Part shown: positions 16,223-25,060 of the stretch, piece by piece
How the letters are laid out: the number at the start of each line of letters is the position of its first letter
Position numbering within the stretch: position 1 is the stretch's first letter
Source of the DNA: Fibrobacter succinogenes
GTDB taxonomy: Bacteria; Fibrobacterota; Fibrobacteria; Fibrobacterales; Fibrobacteraceae
Length of the DNA: 40,034 nt
Assembly: GCA_902771595.1 (NCBI GenBank)
Contig: CACXXH010000023.1
Span: 1 to 40,034, forward strand
Direction: 5' to 3'
Translations under genes and position numbers: made by a program
The notes under the pieces: generated by a model
Seen by the model: only the letters and a program-made list of their open reading frames with translations
The model's database searches: none
What the model was told of the DNA's origin: nothing

Positions 16223-18691
16223 CTAACGCACCGTCAAAACAGGCCTTGCAGCTGTTCCGCTGACCGCGAACGAAACAATCTTAGCAGAATCAGGATTATA
16301 GATGTATTCGCTTGATGTTGCGCTGCCTCCAGAAACAACGACGACATTAAGCTTCACCTTTACACCGGCCGGAATCCCAATTTGAGACAGGTCAACAGTT
16401 CTAGTTCCGCCGCTGGGCAAGTTCGCACTGGAACCCGACCAGGTCACGAGCGAACCCGTAGACGGATTCGTATACTTCACCTTGACCTGAACAACAAAGG
16501 AGCCCGTATTCTTCAAAGAGAAATAGCGAATTCCGCTAACGCTTTCCGTATCATACGTCAAAATGACCTTGTTGTCATTCTCGGGCCAGCAGAACGGCTC
16601 CGAAGTCCGACCTGCAAGTTCCTCTTGGCGGCGGGTGTAATCCGTCAATTCCGCGACGGTCACCGCCTTATTGCTGTTGGAATCGGCGTGATGGCGGCAC
16701 GCTTTGGCTTCTTCCAAAACCGCCACGATATTCCAACCGATGCCCTTGCACCACCACTGCGGATTGTATCCATAGGGGGGAATCGTTCCATAGGTGTATC
16801 TATCTGTTCCCTGGGAATTCTTATTCCTGGCGGCACTGCAGATGACCGAGTAATCATCCGTCGCAAGTTCCGCAGACTTCATAGCAGCCTTTGTCGCCGT
16901 TCCTGTTGAAGCAGCTTTCACCGAGAACACCTTCCTGATGTTCGCAGCGAATTCCGCAACAGGGAACGTCTCATCGCTGGTCAAAAGCGACTTGGTCGAA
17001 ACGGCACTTCCGCTATGGCAGGCGCTGATAAGAAGGATCTTGTGACCCGGCACCTTGTCAAGCATCTTTTTCAAGTCCGCATACGTAGTCGACACTCCCC
17101 TGCCATTTTCCATGAATATGCTCAAGGAATCCACCCCGCCATGAGCATAGAACATGACAATCGGATAGTCATCGGCATCGAACCCACTAAAGAACGTTTT
17201 CAACTTTTCCGCGAAAGCCGCCTTAGAAACATCCTGGATACATTCCGCAGAAATGCCATTGTGCTGGAACGCTTTCGCCATTTCCTGGCAACTGTACGGA
17301 GAACGAATGTTTCCAGTCGTTGCAACACACAGCGCCTTACGTTTAATCACGTTGTCTCCGGTAGGATAGGCAAAAATGGACTCATAAGCCGATTTTGCGG
17401 ATTCCCCATAGACATTGTATGCCGACACCCTGTAAGAATAGGGTTCATTCAACGTGACAGATGTATCCGTGTACTGGATTGAAGTGGTCGACACGAGAAG
17501 AGTCTCGCGATTTTCGTAGGTCCTGTAAATTCGGTACCCCACGGCACGAGCAACCTGCGAAACCTTCAGAACCACATGACCGCTACGATTCGTCGTAATA
17601 TCGGCTATAGTGGGAACAGCGGGAGCCGATCCGCTCATGGTAACTTTTACGACATTCCCCGCAGTCGAACCCCAACCGTTGCTGACGGTCGCTACATAGG
17701 AATAGGTTTTGTCCTTTTGGAGACTGACCGAATCCACGACAGTCCCCGTGCTGTATATCGCCGTGAACGTCCTGGTGCCCGATGTCGAAGTACATGTGCG
17801 ACGGAAAGAAATATTTGACACGTTATCCGCGACATTCCACCTCAAGAGCGCCTTGAGATACATCGTATTCCGAGCAATATTCAGCGTCGGCTTTGCCGGA
17901 AGGAGGTTGGTACATGCGACAGAAATTTGTTTCGTCACAGAACCGCCCCAGTCATTTGTAGCCTTGAGCGTGTATTTATAGATTGTACCATGCTGGACGG
18001 CCGTATCTTCGACCGTGCTGCTCAAAGGCGTCGTAGAAGTACCCTTGTATATCGCAATCTTGGTCGCGTTGTTCACACTAAAGTTGAACACCACCTTGCG
18101 ATTAAGCTTATCCGGAGTTGCCGTAAAGCTTGAAATCGTCGGGGTCACGTTCGCAACCTTTACCGTCTGCTCTATGTAGGTGGTCGCCGAAGTATAGAGC
18201 CTGTAGATATAGATTCCACCTTCTTCAACGTTCGTGTCCAGATAGAGATGGAGCGAACCCGACACGTTTGTCGCTTTCTGGAAAAGGGTATACCCAGCCG
18301 GAACTCTCGTGATTTTTTCCGTCAGAACTTTCATTTCACGAGATTCCGCATCCTTAAGCAAGGCTTTCTTTTCGGCAGCCTTCAAAAGGAGCAACTTCTG
18401 TTCCTTTTTATAGATGGTAAAGGAATACGTGCCCGTAGAAGGAGTCTGCACGGCAATCAAAACAGCCTTTGCACCAAATGTCTGGACCGTCAAGCCCCAC
18501 TTCAAGCGAATAAGCCGCCCCAAAGATTCATTCAACTGTTTTTCGATCAAGAACTCCGGTATCATTTTCTTGATAGAGGTCAATTCAGTGGGGCTTTTTA
18601 CCTTCAAATCATCAATCGAAATTTTTCCAGCCACGTCCGCAATTTTTTCCAGATTCAGAGACACAGCTTGTGCGGTTGCCTTAGTTGCCAA
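16223..18691 (-). CDS. FN3-containing caspase-like cysteine protease
   Basis: 822 residues from a TTG start at 18691, supported by AAAAGGAG 7 bases upstream; no in-frame ATG fits. N-terminal helical region (about 1-90, shared with the paralog), fibronectin-III-like modules (about 175-450), then a caspase-fold protease: IVMFYAHGGVDS with His517 and LLISACHSGSA with Cys558, the dyad of clan CD peptidases (C14/C11/C13). VICSAARN and WWCKGIGWN follow. An EF-hand-like loop, ADSNSNKAVTVAEL, suggests calcium dependence. A further C-terminal beta domain (about 735-822) is absent from the paralog. No signal peptide is visible although FN3 modules are usually extracellular. Substrate unknown; a cell-death or effector role is speculation. 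Confidence 0.85.
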   Translation of the reverse strand: MATKATAQAVSLNLEKIADVAGKISIDDLKVKSPTELTSIKKMIPEFLIEKQLNESLGRLIRLKWGLTVQTFGAKAVLIAVQTPSTGTYSFTIYKKEQKLLLLKAAEKKALLKDAESREMKVLTEKITRVPAGYTLFQKATNVSGSLHLYLDTNVEEGGIYIYRLYTSATTYIEQTVKVANVTPTISSFTATPDKLNRKVVFNFSVNNATKIAIYKGTSTTPLSSTVEDTAVQHGTIYKYTLKATNDWGGSVTKQISVACTNLLPAKPTLNIARNTMYLKALLRWNVADNVSNISFRRTCTSTSGTRTFTAIYSTGTVVDSVSLQKDKTYSYVATVSNGWGSTAGNVVKVTMSGSAPAVPTIADITTNRSGHVVLKVSQVARAVGYRIYRTYENRETLLVSTTSIQYTDTSVTLNEPYSYRVSAYNVYGESAKSAYESIFAYPTGDNVIKRKALCVATTGNIRSPYSCQEMAKAFQHNGISAECIQDVSKAAFAEKLKTFFSGFDADDYPIVMFYAHGGVDSLSIFMENGRGVSTTYADLKKMLDKVPGHKILLISACHSGSAVSTKSLLTSDETFPVAEFAANIRKVFSVKAASTGTATKAAMKSAELATDDYSVICSAARNKNSQGTDRYTYGTIPPYGYNPQWWCKGIGWNIVAVLEEAKACRHHADSNSNKAVTVAELTDYTRRQEELAGRTSEPFCWPENDNKVILTYDTESVSGIRYFSLKNTGSFVVQVKVKYTNPSTGSLVTWSGSSANLPSGGTRTVDLSQIGIPAGVKVKLNVVVVSGGSATSSEYIYNPDSAKIVSFAVSGTAARPVLTVR

Positions 18692-19009
18692 TTTAATACT
18701 CCTTTTGTTTAGGGTTTGAAAGAAAAATACAACAACTTTGTAAGAAACGAAGTAAATTTATTTGTAAAACTTTTATGGTAAAATATTTGTACACAAAATG
18801 TCATACAAGTTAATCACTTTGTGTCAAAAACTGCACTATCAAACTTTACGAATCAGTTATTATCTTCATATCTAGTCCTGCTCATAAAAGCAGATTTACA
18901 CTTTCTGATGGTCGTGGAAAAAACAGATTTTCTTAATATGGAAGTTTCCTTTTTTCCTATATTGCGCGTTTTTTCGCCCTAAACAGGCGTATCCGGTCTC
19001 CTGAAAGTC
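18692..19009. other. AT-rich divergent intergenic region
   Basis: Gap between the caspase-like gene (-) and the aminotransferase gene (+). It must carry the promoter of the caspase-like gene, but I see no -35/-10 pair I would commit to. A small hairpin (CTGCT-CATAAA-AGCAG near 18879) is present. No RNA gene or small coding frame is evident. Confidence 0.5.
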
Positions 19010-19038
19010 TTGGTTTACAGCGCCAATTTTCCTATCTT
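19010..19038 (+). promoter_or_regulatory. Probable promoter of the aminotransferase-gltA operon
   Basis: TTGGTT and TATCTT separated by exactly 17 bases, placing the transcription start near 19045 and leaving a leader of about 25 bases before the ATG at 19070. This supports the 19070 start over an upstream in-frame TTG at 19010. Confidence 0.55.
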
Positions 19039-19069
19039 TGGCCTCGGAATTTTCAACAGGACCAAGGTC

Positions 19070-20362
19070 ATGAACTACAATCCTCTCGCCGAACAGGCAA
19101 ATGCGGAACTCTCCGCCAACGGCTGCAACGTTCTCTCCATGCTCTCCGAAAGGGGCAAGGCAATCTTCTTCCCGCGCAAGGGCATCCTCGGCCAGGGCGC
19201 CGAAGCGAAGGGCTCCGAAATCAACGCGACCATCGGTACCGCCCTCGAAGACGACGGATCCCCGCTGGTGCTCGACTGCGTGCTCAAGAGCCTGAACCTC
19301 CCCAAGACGTCGTTCCTGTACGCCCCGAGTTTCGGCAATCCCGACCTCCGCAAGGCCTGGAAGGAACAGATTGTCCGCAAGAACCCGACGCTCGCAAGCA
19401 AGGAATTCAGCAACCCGGTCGTGACCTGCGCCCTCACCCACGCCATCAGCTGCGCTGGCTACATGTTCCTCAATCCGGGCGACGAAGTCATCATCCCCGA
19501 CCTCTACTGGGACAACTACGAACTCGTGTTCGAGAACAGCTGCGGCGCAAAGATCAAGACGTTCAACACCTTCAAGGACGGCGGATTCGATACCGCAGCC
19601 CTCAAGAAAGCCCTCGCCGAAAGCAAGAGCGACAAGAAGGTCGTGCTCCTGAACTTCCCGAACAACCCGACGGGCTACACCGCCACCGAAAAGGAAGCGG
19701 TCGAAATCGCCAAGATCCTCACTGAATGCGCCGCCGCGGGCAACAAGGTCGTGGCCCTGCTCGACGACGCCTACTTCGGACTCGTCTACGAAGAAGGCGT
19801 GACCAAGGAATCTCTGTTCGTGAAGATTGTCGACGCCCACGAGAACCTGCTCGCCGTCAAGCTCGACGGCCCGACCAAGGAAGACTACGTTTGGGGCTTC
19901 CGCGTCGGCTTCATGAGCTTCGGTTTCAAGGGCGCCACCGCCGCCCAGCTCAAGGCCCTCGAAGACAAGGCCGCCGGTACGGTCCGCGGCAACATCTCCA
20001 ACGCCCCGAGCATCAGCCAGAAGATTCTGCTCGCCGCTTTCCAGAGCCCGGAATACCTGCAGCAGAAGCAGGAAAAGTACAACACGCTCAAGAAGCGCTT
20101 CGACATCATCAAGGAAGAGCTCGCCGCCCATCCGGAATACAAGGAAGCCTTTGAAGCCATGCCGTGCAACAGCGGTTACTTTATGTGCATCAAGCCGAAG
20201 GGCGTGGATGCCGAAGAACTCCGCCAGAAGCTCATCAAAGACTACAGCACGGGCACCATCATGCTCTCGGGCCTTATCCGCGTCGCATTCAGCGCCGTCC
20301 CGACCGAAAAGCTCGGCAAGCTGTTCGAAAATATTTATAATTGCATAAAGGAAATGAAGTAA
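19070..20362 (+). CDS. Class I/II PLP-dependent aminotransferase (aspartate/aromatic type)
   Basis: 430 residues from the ATG at 19070 (AAGG just upstream; the family N-terminus starts here). Fold-type I landmarks: PSFGNPDLRKAW, the DLYWDNY segment, NFPNNPTGY, LLDDAYFGL (Asp contacting the PLP nitrogen), Lys270 in GPTKEDYVWG as the Schiff-base lysine, and Arg278 in GFRVGF. It should exchange amino groups between glutamate/2-oxoglutarate and an amino acid such as aspartate or an aromatic; the sequence does not settle which. The citrate synthase gene begins 11 bases after its stop with its own strong ribosome-binding site, so the two are one operon, which would link oxaloacetate/aspartate and 2-oxoglutarate/glutamate metabolism with entry into the citrate branch (inference). 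Confidence 0.88.
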   Translation: MNYNPLAEQANAELSANGCNVLSMLSERGKAIFFPRKGILGQGAEAKGSEINATIGTALEDDGSPLVLDCVLKSLNLPKTSFLYAPSFGNPDLRKAWKEQIVRKNPTLASKEFSNPVVTCALTHAISCAGYMFLNPGDEVIIPDLYWDNYELVFENSCGAKIKTFNTFKDGGFDTAALKKALAESKSDKKVVLLNFPNNPTGYTATEKEAVEIAKILTECAAAGNKVVALLDDAYFGLVYEEGVTKESLFVKIVDAHENLLAVKLDGPTKEDYVWGFRVGFMSFGFKGATAAQLKALEDKAAGTVRGNISNAPSISQKILLAAFQSPEYLQQKQEKYNTLKKRFDIIKEELAAHPEYKEAFEAMPCNSGYFMCIKPKGVDAEELRQKLIKDYSTGTIMLSGLIRVAFSAVPTEKLGKLFENIYNCIKEMK

Positions 20363-20373
20363 CCGGAGGATAA

Positions 20374-21663
20374 ATGTCCGAAAAAGCGACCTTGAATTAC
20401 AACGGAAAGAGCTTCGAGCTCCCCGTGGTTGAAGGCACCGAGAACGAACACGGTCTCGACATCAGTTCCCTCCGCAAGGAATCGGGACTGGTCACGCTGG
20501 ATTACGGCTACCTGAACACGGGCAGCACCAAGAGCGCCATCACCTACGTGAATGGCGAAAAGGGCATTCTCCGTTACCGAGGCTACTCCATCGAAGATCT
20601 CGCCGAAAAGGCGACGTTCCCCGAAACGGCGTGGCTCCTGATTTACGGTGAGCTCCCGACTCCGGAACAGCTCGGACATTTCCGCACGCTTCTCACCGAA
20701 AACGCGCTTTTGCACGAGAACCTGCTGCATTTCTTCCGTGAAATGCCGCCGAGCGCGCACCCGATGGGCATCCTCAGTTCCATCGTGAACGCCGTGGGTC
20801 TCTTCACTCCGCGTTTTTACGACGACGAAAACATCGCGAGCGCCTTCGAACTCACGACCGCGGGCCTTATTTCCAAGATCCGCACCATCGCCGCTTTTGC
20901 CTACAAGGCGAGCATCGGCGAACCGTTCGTGTACCCGGAAGCGGAACGCAGCTACTGCAGCAACTTCCTGAACATGATGTTCAGCAGTAAGGCTCGTCCG
21001 TACCACCCGGATCCGATCATGGAAAAGGCGCTCAACACGCTCCTCATTGTGCATGCCGACCACGAGCAGAACTGCTCCACGTCGACGGTGCGTATGGTGG
21101 GCAGCTCGCAGGCGAACCTTTACGCGAGTATCTGCGCCGGCATCTGCGCCCTTTGGGGCCCGCTCCACGGTGGCGCTAACCAAGCCGTACTCGAAACGCT
21201 CCTGCGCATCCAGCAGAGCGGCATGACCATCGAGCAGGTGATGGACAAGGCTAAAGACAAGAACGACCCGTTCAGGCTCTCCGGCTTTGGCCACCGCGTG
21301 TACAAGAGCTACGACCCGCGCGCCAAGGTATTGAAGAAGCTCATGTACCAGGTGTTCGAACGCGAACACGTGCACGACCCGCTCCTGGATATCGCCATCC
21401 AGCTCGAAGAAGCCGCCCTCAAGGACGACTACTTCATCGCGCGCAAGCTCTACCCGAACGTGGATTTCTACTCGGGTATCCTCTACCGCGCCATGGGCAT
21501 CCCGACGAACATGCTCACCGTGATGTTCGCCATCGGCCGTTTGCCCGGCTGGATTGCCCACTGGAAGGAAATGCACGACGACCCGCAGAGCAAAATCAAC
21601 CGTCCGCGCCAGATTTACACCGGCGAGACGGAACGCCCCTGGATCGACCGCGACAAGCGATAA
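20374..21663 (+). CDS. gltA: Citrate synthase
   Basis: 429 residues, the usual length of the type II (hexameric, Gram-negative) enzyme. The small N-terminal beta domain is present, then RYRGYSIEDLAE, HADHEQNCSTSTVR, GPLHGGANQ with catalytic His265, GFGHRVYKSYDPRA with His307, and NVDFYSGI with Asp364. It condenses acetyl-CoA with oxaloacetate to citrate in the cytoplasm. The start is preceded by CCGGAGG. It follows the aminotransferase by 11 bases and ends before two consecutive terminators. No frameshift or missing residue. Confidence 0.97.
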   Translation: MSEKATLNYNGKSFELPVVEGTENEHGLDISSLRKESGLVTLDYGYLNTGSTKSAITYVNGEKGILRYRGYSIEDLAEKATFPETAWLLIYGELPTPEQLGHFRTLLTENALLHENLLHFFREMPPSAHPMGILSSIVNAVGLFTPRFYDDENIASAFELTTAGLISKIRTIAAFAYKASIGEPFVYPEAERSYCSNFLNMMFSSKARPYHPDPIMEKALNTLLIVHADHEQNCSTSTVRMVGSSQANLYASICAGICALWGPLHGGANQAVLETLLRIQQSGMTIEQVMDKAKDKNDPFRLSGFGHRVYKSYDPRAKVLKKLMYQVFEREHVHDPLLDIAIQLEEAALKDDYFIARKLYPNVDFYSGILYRAMGIPTNMLTVMFAIGRLPGWIAHWKEMHDDPQSKINRPRQIYTGETERPWIDRDKR

Positions 21664-21673
21664 ACGAATTGTC

Positions 21674-21701
21674 ACCCCGGCCACTGAGCAGGGGTCTTTT
21701 T
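21674..21701 (+). terminator. First terminator after gltA
   Basis: ACCCC and GGGGT arms followed by TCTTTTT, 11 bases past the gltA stop codon. Short stem, so probably moderate. Confidence 0.6.
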
Positions 21702-21710
21702 AAAGAAGAG

Positions 21711-21732
21711 TCCAGGCTCCGTCTGGATTTTT
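21711..21732 (+). terminator. Second terminator after gltA
   Basis: TCCAG and CTGGA arms with a 7-base loop, then TTTTT. It lies just before the convergent helicase stop codon at 21735. Confidence 0.6.
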
Positions 21733-21734
21733 CT

Positions 21735-24700
21735 TCATCGTTTAAAATAATCTATCAAGATATCCTTGATGTGGTTATAACGCCTTGCATAGGAATTCGG
21801 AATACGAAGAAGTTTAAAAATATGCGATTCGCATATTCGTTCTTTAGCTTTATCACACCTTTTTCGGTTTTCATCAGTTCGATGCTCTTCCCCATCCAAC
21901 TCAATCGCAAGCAAAGGGATTTCTAATCGGCCATCTTTTTCATACAACACAAAGTCAAAACTACCTGTATAGAAAAGCCTTTCTCCACAAGTATCTTGCT
22001 GAAACACTTGCGAAATAGGAACCTGCGTTTTTACGGAATAGCGTTTATGAGGGTCAACAACACTTAAAACATGATTTATGTTTTCAAAGAAATCATTTTC
22101 CATCTTTGTGCTGTATGTTTTCAAGCCCAAAGCTCTAGAATGAGAATGCTTTGGTGAAACCTTATACTCACCTTTTGTTTTCACGTATTGCACTAATTCA
22201 TAAAGATCGTCATTGTTTTTATGCAATCGTTCTATTGTCGGGGTATTAGAGAAAATCACCAACTCCTCTTTGGCTCTCGACACAGCAACGTTTATCAATT
22301 CTTTATTATCCGCAAACCAATTATAAGTCCCTTGAGCAGTGCGTTGCGTCAACGCAAAGGAAAATAGAATGATATCCTTTTCATCTCCTTGGAATGTATG
22401 AACCGTACCACATGTCGCCGTCACGCCTCTATTTTTTAGGGCCTCATCGATCATTTCTTTTTGAGCAACAAAGGGGGTTATGATTCCAATTGATTTTTCA
22501 GGATGATTAGCAACGAACTCAGCAATAGCGTCAGCTTCATTTGCAGATGTATTGCGAACAAACGGATTTTCATTCGGCGTTTCCTGAAACACAAGCGGGG
22601 GCATATCCTTTGCGGCAGTCATCACTCGTAGTTTGTTATTGTAATACTTTTTGTTATTGAATCCAATAATCTCTTTCGCAGAACGGTAGTGATGACTTAG
22701 TAGGACCTCGTCACTAATGGAATCGGCCGCTAAATACGATTTGTATATGGAATTCTTCTTATAGTCATATTCGTCAGCAATTCCATATTTTTTGATTAGG
22801 CGCTTGTTATCTAAATCATCTAATGTGATGACAGGATTCAATTGCTGCGGATCACCAACAAGCATCAAGCTTTCGCTTCGTAAAATCGGCAATAACGCCA
22901 TTGCCATATCACATTGGCTTGCTTCATCTAATATCGTCAAGTCAAAATGAACTTTTGCACTTCCCAACTTTTTTGCAGACTGATTAGTAGTTGCAATAAC
23001 AGGGAATACCTTTAACAAATTTTCAAGATTTCCATCTTCTTTCAAATAACGATTAAAACTGAAAACCGCATCATCAACATTTTCGCATTCAAGTATTTTC
23101 CAGAGCTCTTTATATTTAGGTTCTTTTAATCGCTGAATGCATTTAGCAGACCTAAAACGGATGTAAAAAAGAAATTTCTTATAGTCGTTGGGTATATAAG
23201 AAAGCGCTTCTTCTGTACTCACTTCTCCAATATCCGCTAATTGAGACCTAATACGTGTAAGCTGCTTACTCTGCAGATTTATGCCAATATCAAAAGCGGT
23301 ATTCTTTTCTATAAAATCGTTAATTGCTTCTTCACGTTCAAGCAAATCCAGTTTATCTTCGTAGGTTTCAAGATACTTTGCAAGTTTAGACGTATTCTCT
23401 GTTTTTTCATTAGAAAAATCAGCTAATGCGTCATCTTTCACCGTCCAATTTTTTGTATGATTAAAAATTTCTTTAATATGCCCAATAGATTTCTTGACTT
23501 CTTCATTATTGCCAAGACGTAAAATCGGGAAAGGAACTTTTTTCCCTTCAACCTTAATCGATGTTAACTGCCTATAAGCTCCGTCTACCGGCTGATTATT
23601 TTGCGATGATATTAAAACGGTTTTATCATTGAAGAAGGCACTTATGATGGTATTAACGATAGTCCTTGTTTTCCCAGTTCCTGGAGGGCCTTGAATGTAG
23701 GCCATAGGGTACTTAAGTGTTTTATGAATAGCCAATAGCTGATCAAGATTAACCTTATCATCAAGCAAGGCAATTGGATAATTTTTACGATTACGAGATC
23801 GGCTCAAGAATTCGCCAAAGAAAGCACGTAACGGAGCAGTAACTTTTCCAGACTGTAATGAAAATGCGATTGAATCATACTCGCTTGTCAAATCATTAAA
23901 ACTAGCTTCCATGGCAACGACGTGAGGCATATCGTCAAGTAATTCACCACGTGATAGGCGTCCATTTTTTATTATCAAATCCTTGATTTTTTCTTCATTC
24001 GCGTCAAAGTTTTCAAGTAAAAGGAATTCATCCTCATGTAAATAACGAGATATCCTAATAATTTCCGTAGCATCATCATTTTTTAGAACAAATCTTGTCA
24101 AAATCTTCGACTCTGGGGCCAATCTCAACGCCTTATTTTCAATATCAAAAAGCAATTGCTTATAAGCCAAAACATAAAGCCCCCTATCCGTCTTTATGCT
24201 CAACTTATTCAAGCCCAATTGTTCCAAAGCAATAAAGCCTGAATTTGATTTTCCAGACTGTTTCTTTTGAAAATATTCTATTAGAGAATCACATTCTTCT
24301 TGCGTAAGTTTATAACAGCCCTTTATAAATTTTGATTCATCAAGATGTTCCAACAAACGAAACTTTTTTTCTCTGTTATCACAGGAGAGTTTCTGACATT
24401 CTTGAAGATAATTCAAAATTTTGACATTGCGAATTTTGCTAAATATACAGGCATATCGAGAAGGGTTTTCGTTCAAATCACGCAGCAAATTTTGGTTGGG
24501 AAGAGCGTATGTGCCCTCAATAATCTCAGCGTGTAGAATTCCATCAAAATAAAGATAAAGTTGCCTACATTCATGAGTCTTCAAGTGAAGACCCATAGTA
24601 TCTAACCGGGCACATTCTACACCATCTTTATTCTTGATTTCAATATTGTTAATGCTTATCCAATAACGCGTCGTCTTTTTTTCTGCATTAACATACTCAA

Positions 24701-24755
24701 TAGAGAGCCAGCGGCCCTCATGGATAGCTCTGAATATGTTCCTAGCGACGCTCAT
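21735..24755 (-). CDS. SF1 DNA/RNA helicase with C-terminal PD-(D/E)XK-like nuclease domain; candidate defence protein
   Basis: 1006 residues, strikingly AT-rich compared with gltA beside it. A WYL-like start (EGRWLSIEYV) opens an otherwise unrecognised N-terminal region (1-330). The helicase core follows: Walker A GPPGTGKT at 356-363, Walker B LDEAS at 610-611, GDPQQLNP, SHHYRSAKEI, TVHTFQGDEKD and VAVSRAKEEL, i.e. an Upf1/DNA2-like SF1 enzyme. The last about 130 residues hold SFDFVLY (Asp934) and AIELDG (Glu952, Asp954), the acidic pattern of a PD-(D/E)XK/DUF2726-type nuclease. Large single-gene helicase-nuclease proteins are common in phage-defence islands. No partner gene is adjacent. The start ATG has only a weak ribosome-binding site. 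Cleavage target unknown. Confidence 0.88.
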   Translation of the reverse strand: MSVARNIFRAIHEGRWLSIEYVNAEKKTTRYWISINNIEIKNKDGVECARLDTMGLHLKTHECRQLYLYFDGILHAEIIEGTYALPNQNLLRDLNENPSRYACIFSKIRNVKILNYLQECQKLSCDNREKKFRLLEHLDESKFIKGCYKLTQEECDSLIEYFQKKQSGKSNSGFIALEQLGLNKLSIKTDRGLYVLAYKQLLFDIENKALRLAPESKILTRFVLKNDDATEIIRISRYLHEDEFLLLENFDANEEKIKDLIIKNGRLSRGELLDDMPHVVAMEASFNDLTSEYDSIAFSLQSGKVTAPLRAFFGEFLSRSRNRKNYPIALLDDKVNLDQLLAIHKTLKYPMAYIQGPPGTGKTRTIVNTIISAFFNDKTVLISSQNNQPVDGAYRQLTSIKVEGKKVPFPILRLGNNEEVKKSIGHIKEIFNHTKNWTVKDDALADFSNEKTENTSKLAKYLETYEDKLDLLEREEAINDFIEKNTAFDIGINLQSKQLTRIRSQLADIGEVSTEEALSYIPNDYKKFLFYIRFRSAKCIQRLKEPKYKELWKILECENVDDAVFSFNRYLKEDGNLENLLKVFPVIATTNQSAKKLGSAKVHFDLTILDEASQCDMAMALLPILRSESLMLVGDPQQLNPVITLDDLDNKRLIKKYGIADEYDYKKNSIYKSYLAADSISDEVLLSHHYRSAKEIIGFNNKKYYNNKLRVMTAAKDMPPLVFQETPNENPFVRNTSANEADAIAEFVANHPEKSIGIITPFVAQKEMIDEALKNRGVTATCGTVHTFQGDEKDIILFSFALTQRTAQGTYNWFADNKELINVAVSRAKEELVIFSNTPTIERLHKNNDDLYELVQYVKTKGEYKVSPKHSHSRALGLKTYSTKMENDFFENINHVLSVVDPHKRYSVKTQVPISQVFQQDTCGERLFYTGSFDFVLYEKDGRLEIPLLAIELDGEEHRTDENRKRCDKAKERICESHIFKLLRIPNSYARRYNHIKDILIDYFKR

Positions 24756-24930
24756 AGCAGGGATTTTGTCCCATTTTAGTTAGAAATTCATTTCTCCAAC
24801 TAGTGTAAAACTAATCTAATTTGCACAATAAAGCCATTGATTTCTTCCAATAAATGCACTTTTTTGTGAATAGGAAAAAACATTCGCTACAAGCGACTTT
24901 TCTCAAACTCCTTGTATGCAGCAATTTAAG

Positions 24931-24957
24931 AAATCGCCGGCGAGATGTCGGCGATTT
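24931..24957. terminator. Hairpin terminator between helicase and GH51-like genes
   Basis: AAATCGCCG and CGGCGATTT arms, 9-base loop, followed by a T-rich stretch on the plus strand. It lies in a 305-bp gap (24756-25060); apart from the second hairpin and an AT-rich stretch likely carrying the helicase promoter, I see nothing else in the gap. Confidence 0.55.
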
Positions 24958-24985
24958 TCTTTTTGCATTTTCTTTTTTCGGGTAA

Positions 24986-25024
24986 AAAAAGTGCGCGACC
25001 CGCTTTTTAAACGGCGCACTTTTT
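24986..25024 (-). terminator. Terminator of the GH51-like gene
   Basis: An 11-bp perfect inverted repeat (AAAAAGTGCGC and GCGCACTTTTT) ending in a T-tract on the minus strand, 36 bases beyond the stop codon. Part of the arm (TTTAAACGGCGCAC) is repeated once more between the hairpin and the gene. Confidence 0.75.
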
Positions 25025-25060
25025 AAACAGAGCTCTCTTTAAACGGCGCACAACCCGCTC

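Noticed and set aside
19010..19069. Upstream TTG start for the aminotransferase
   Set aside because: It coincides with the predicted -35 and would place coding sequence over the promoter; the ATG at 19070 has a ribosome-binding site and fits the family N-terminus.
18896..20131. Long minus-strand frame opposite the aminotransferase gene
   Set aside because: It is antisense shadow of a GC-rich gene with clear PLP-enzyme motifs on the plus strand; composition is Val/Glu/Arg-biased without domains.
20335..21684. Long minus-strand frame opposite gltA
   Set aside because: Antisense shadow of citrate synthase, caused by codon bias.
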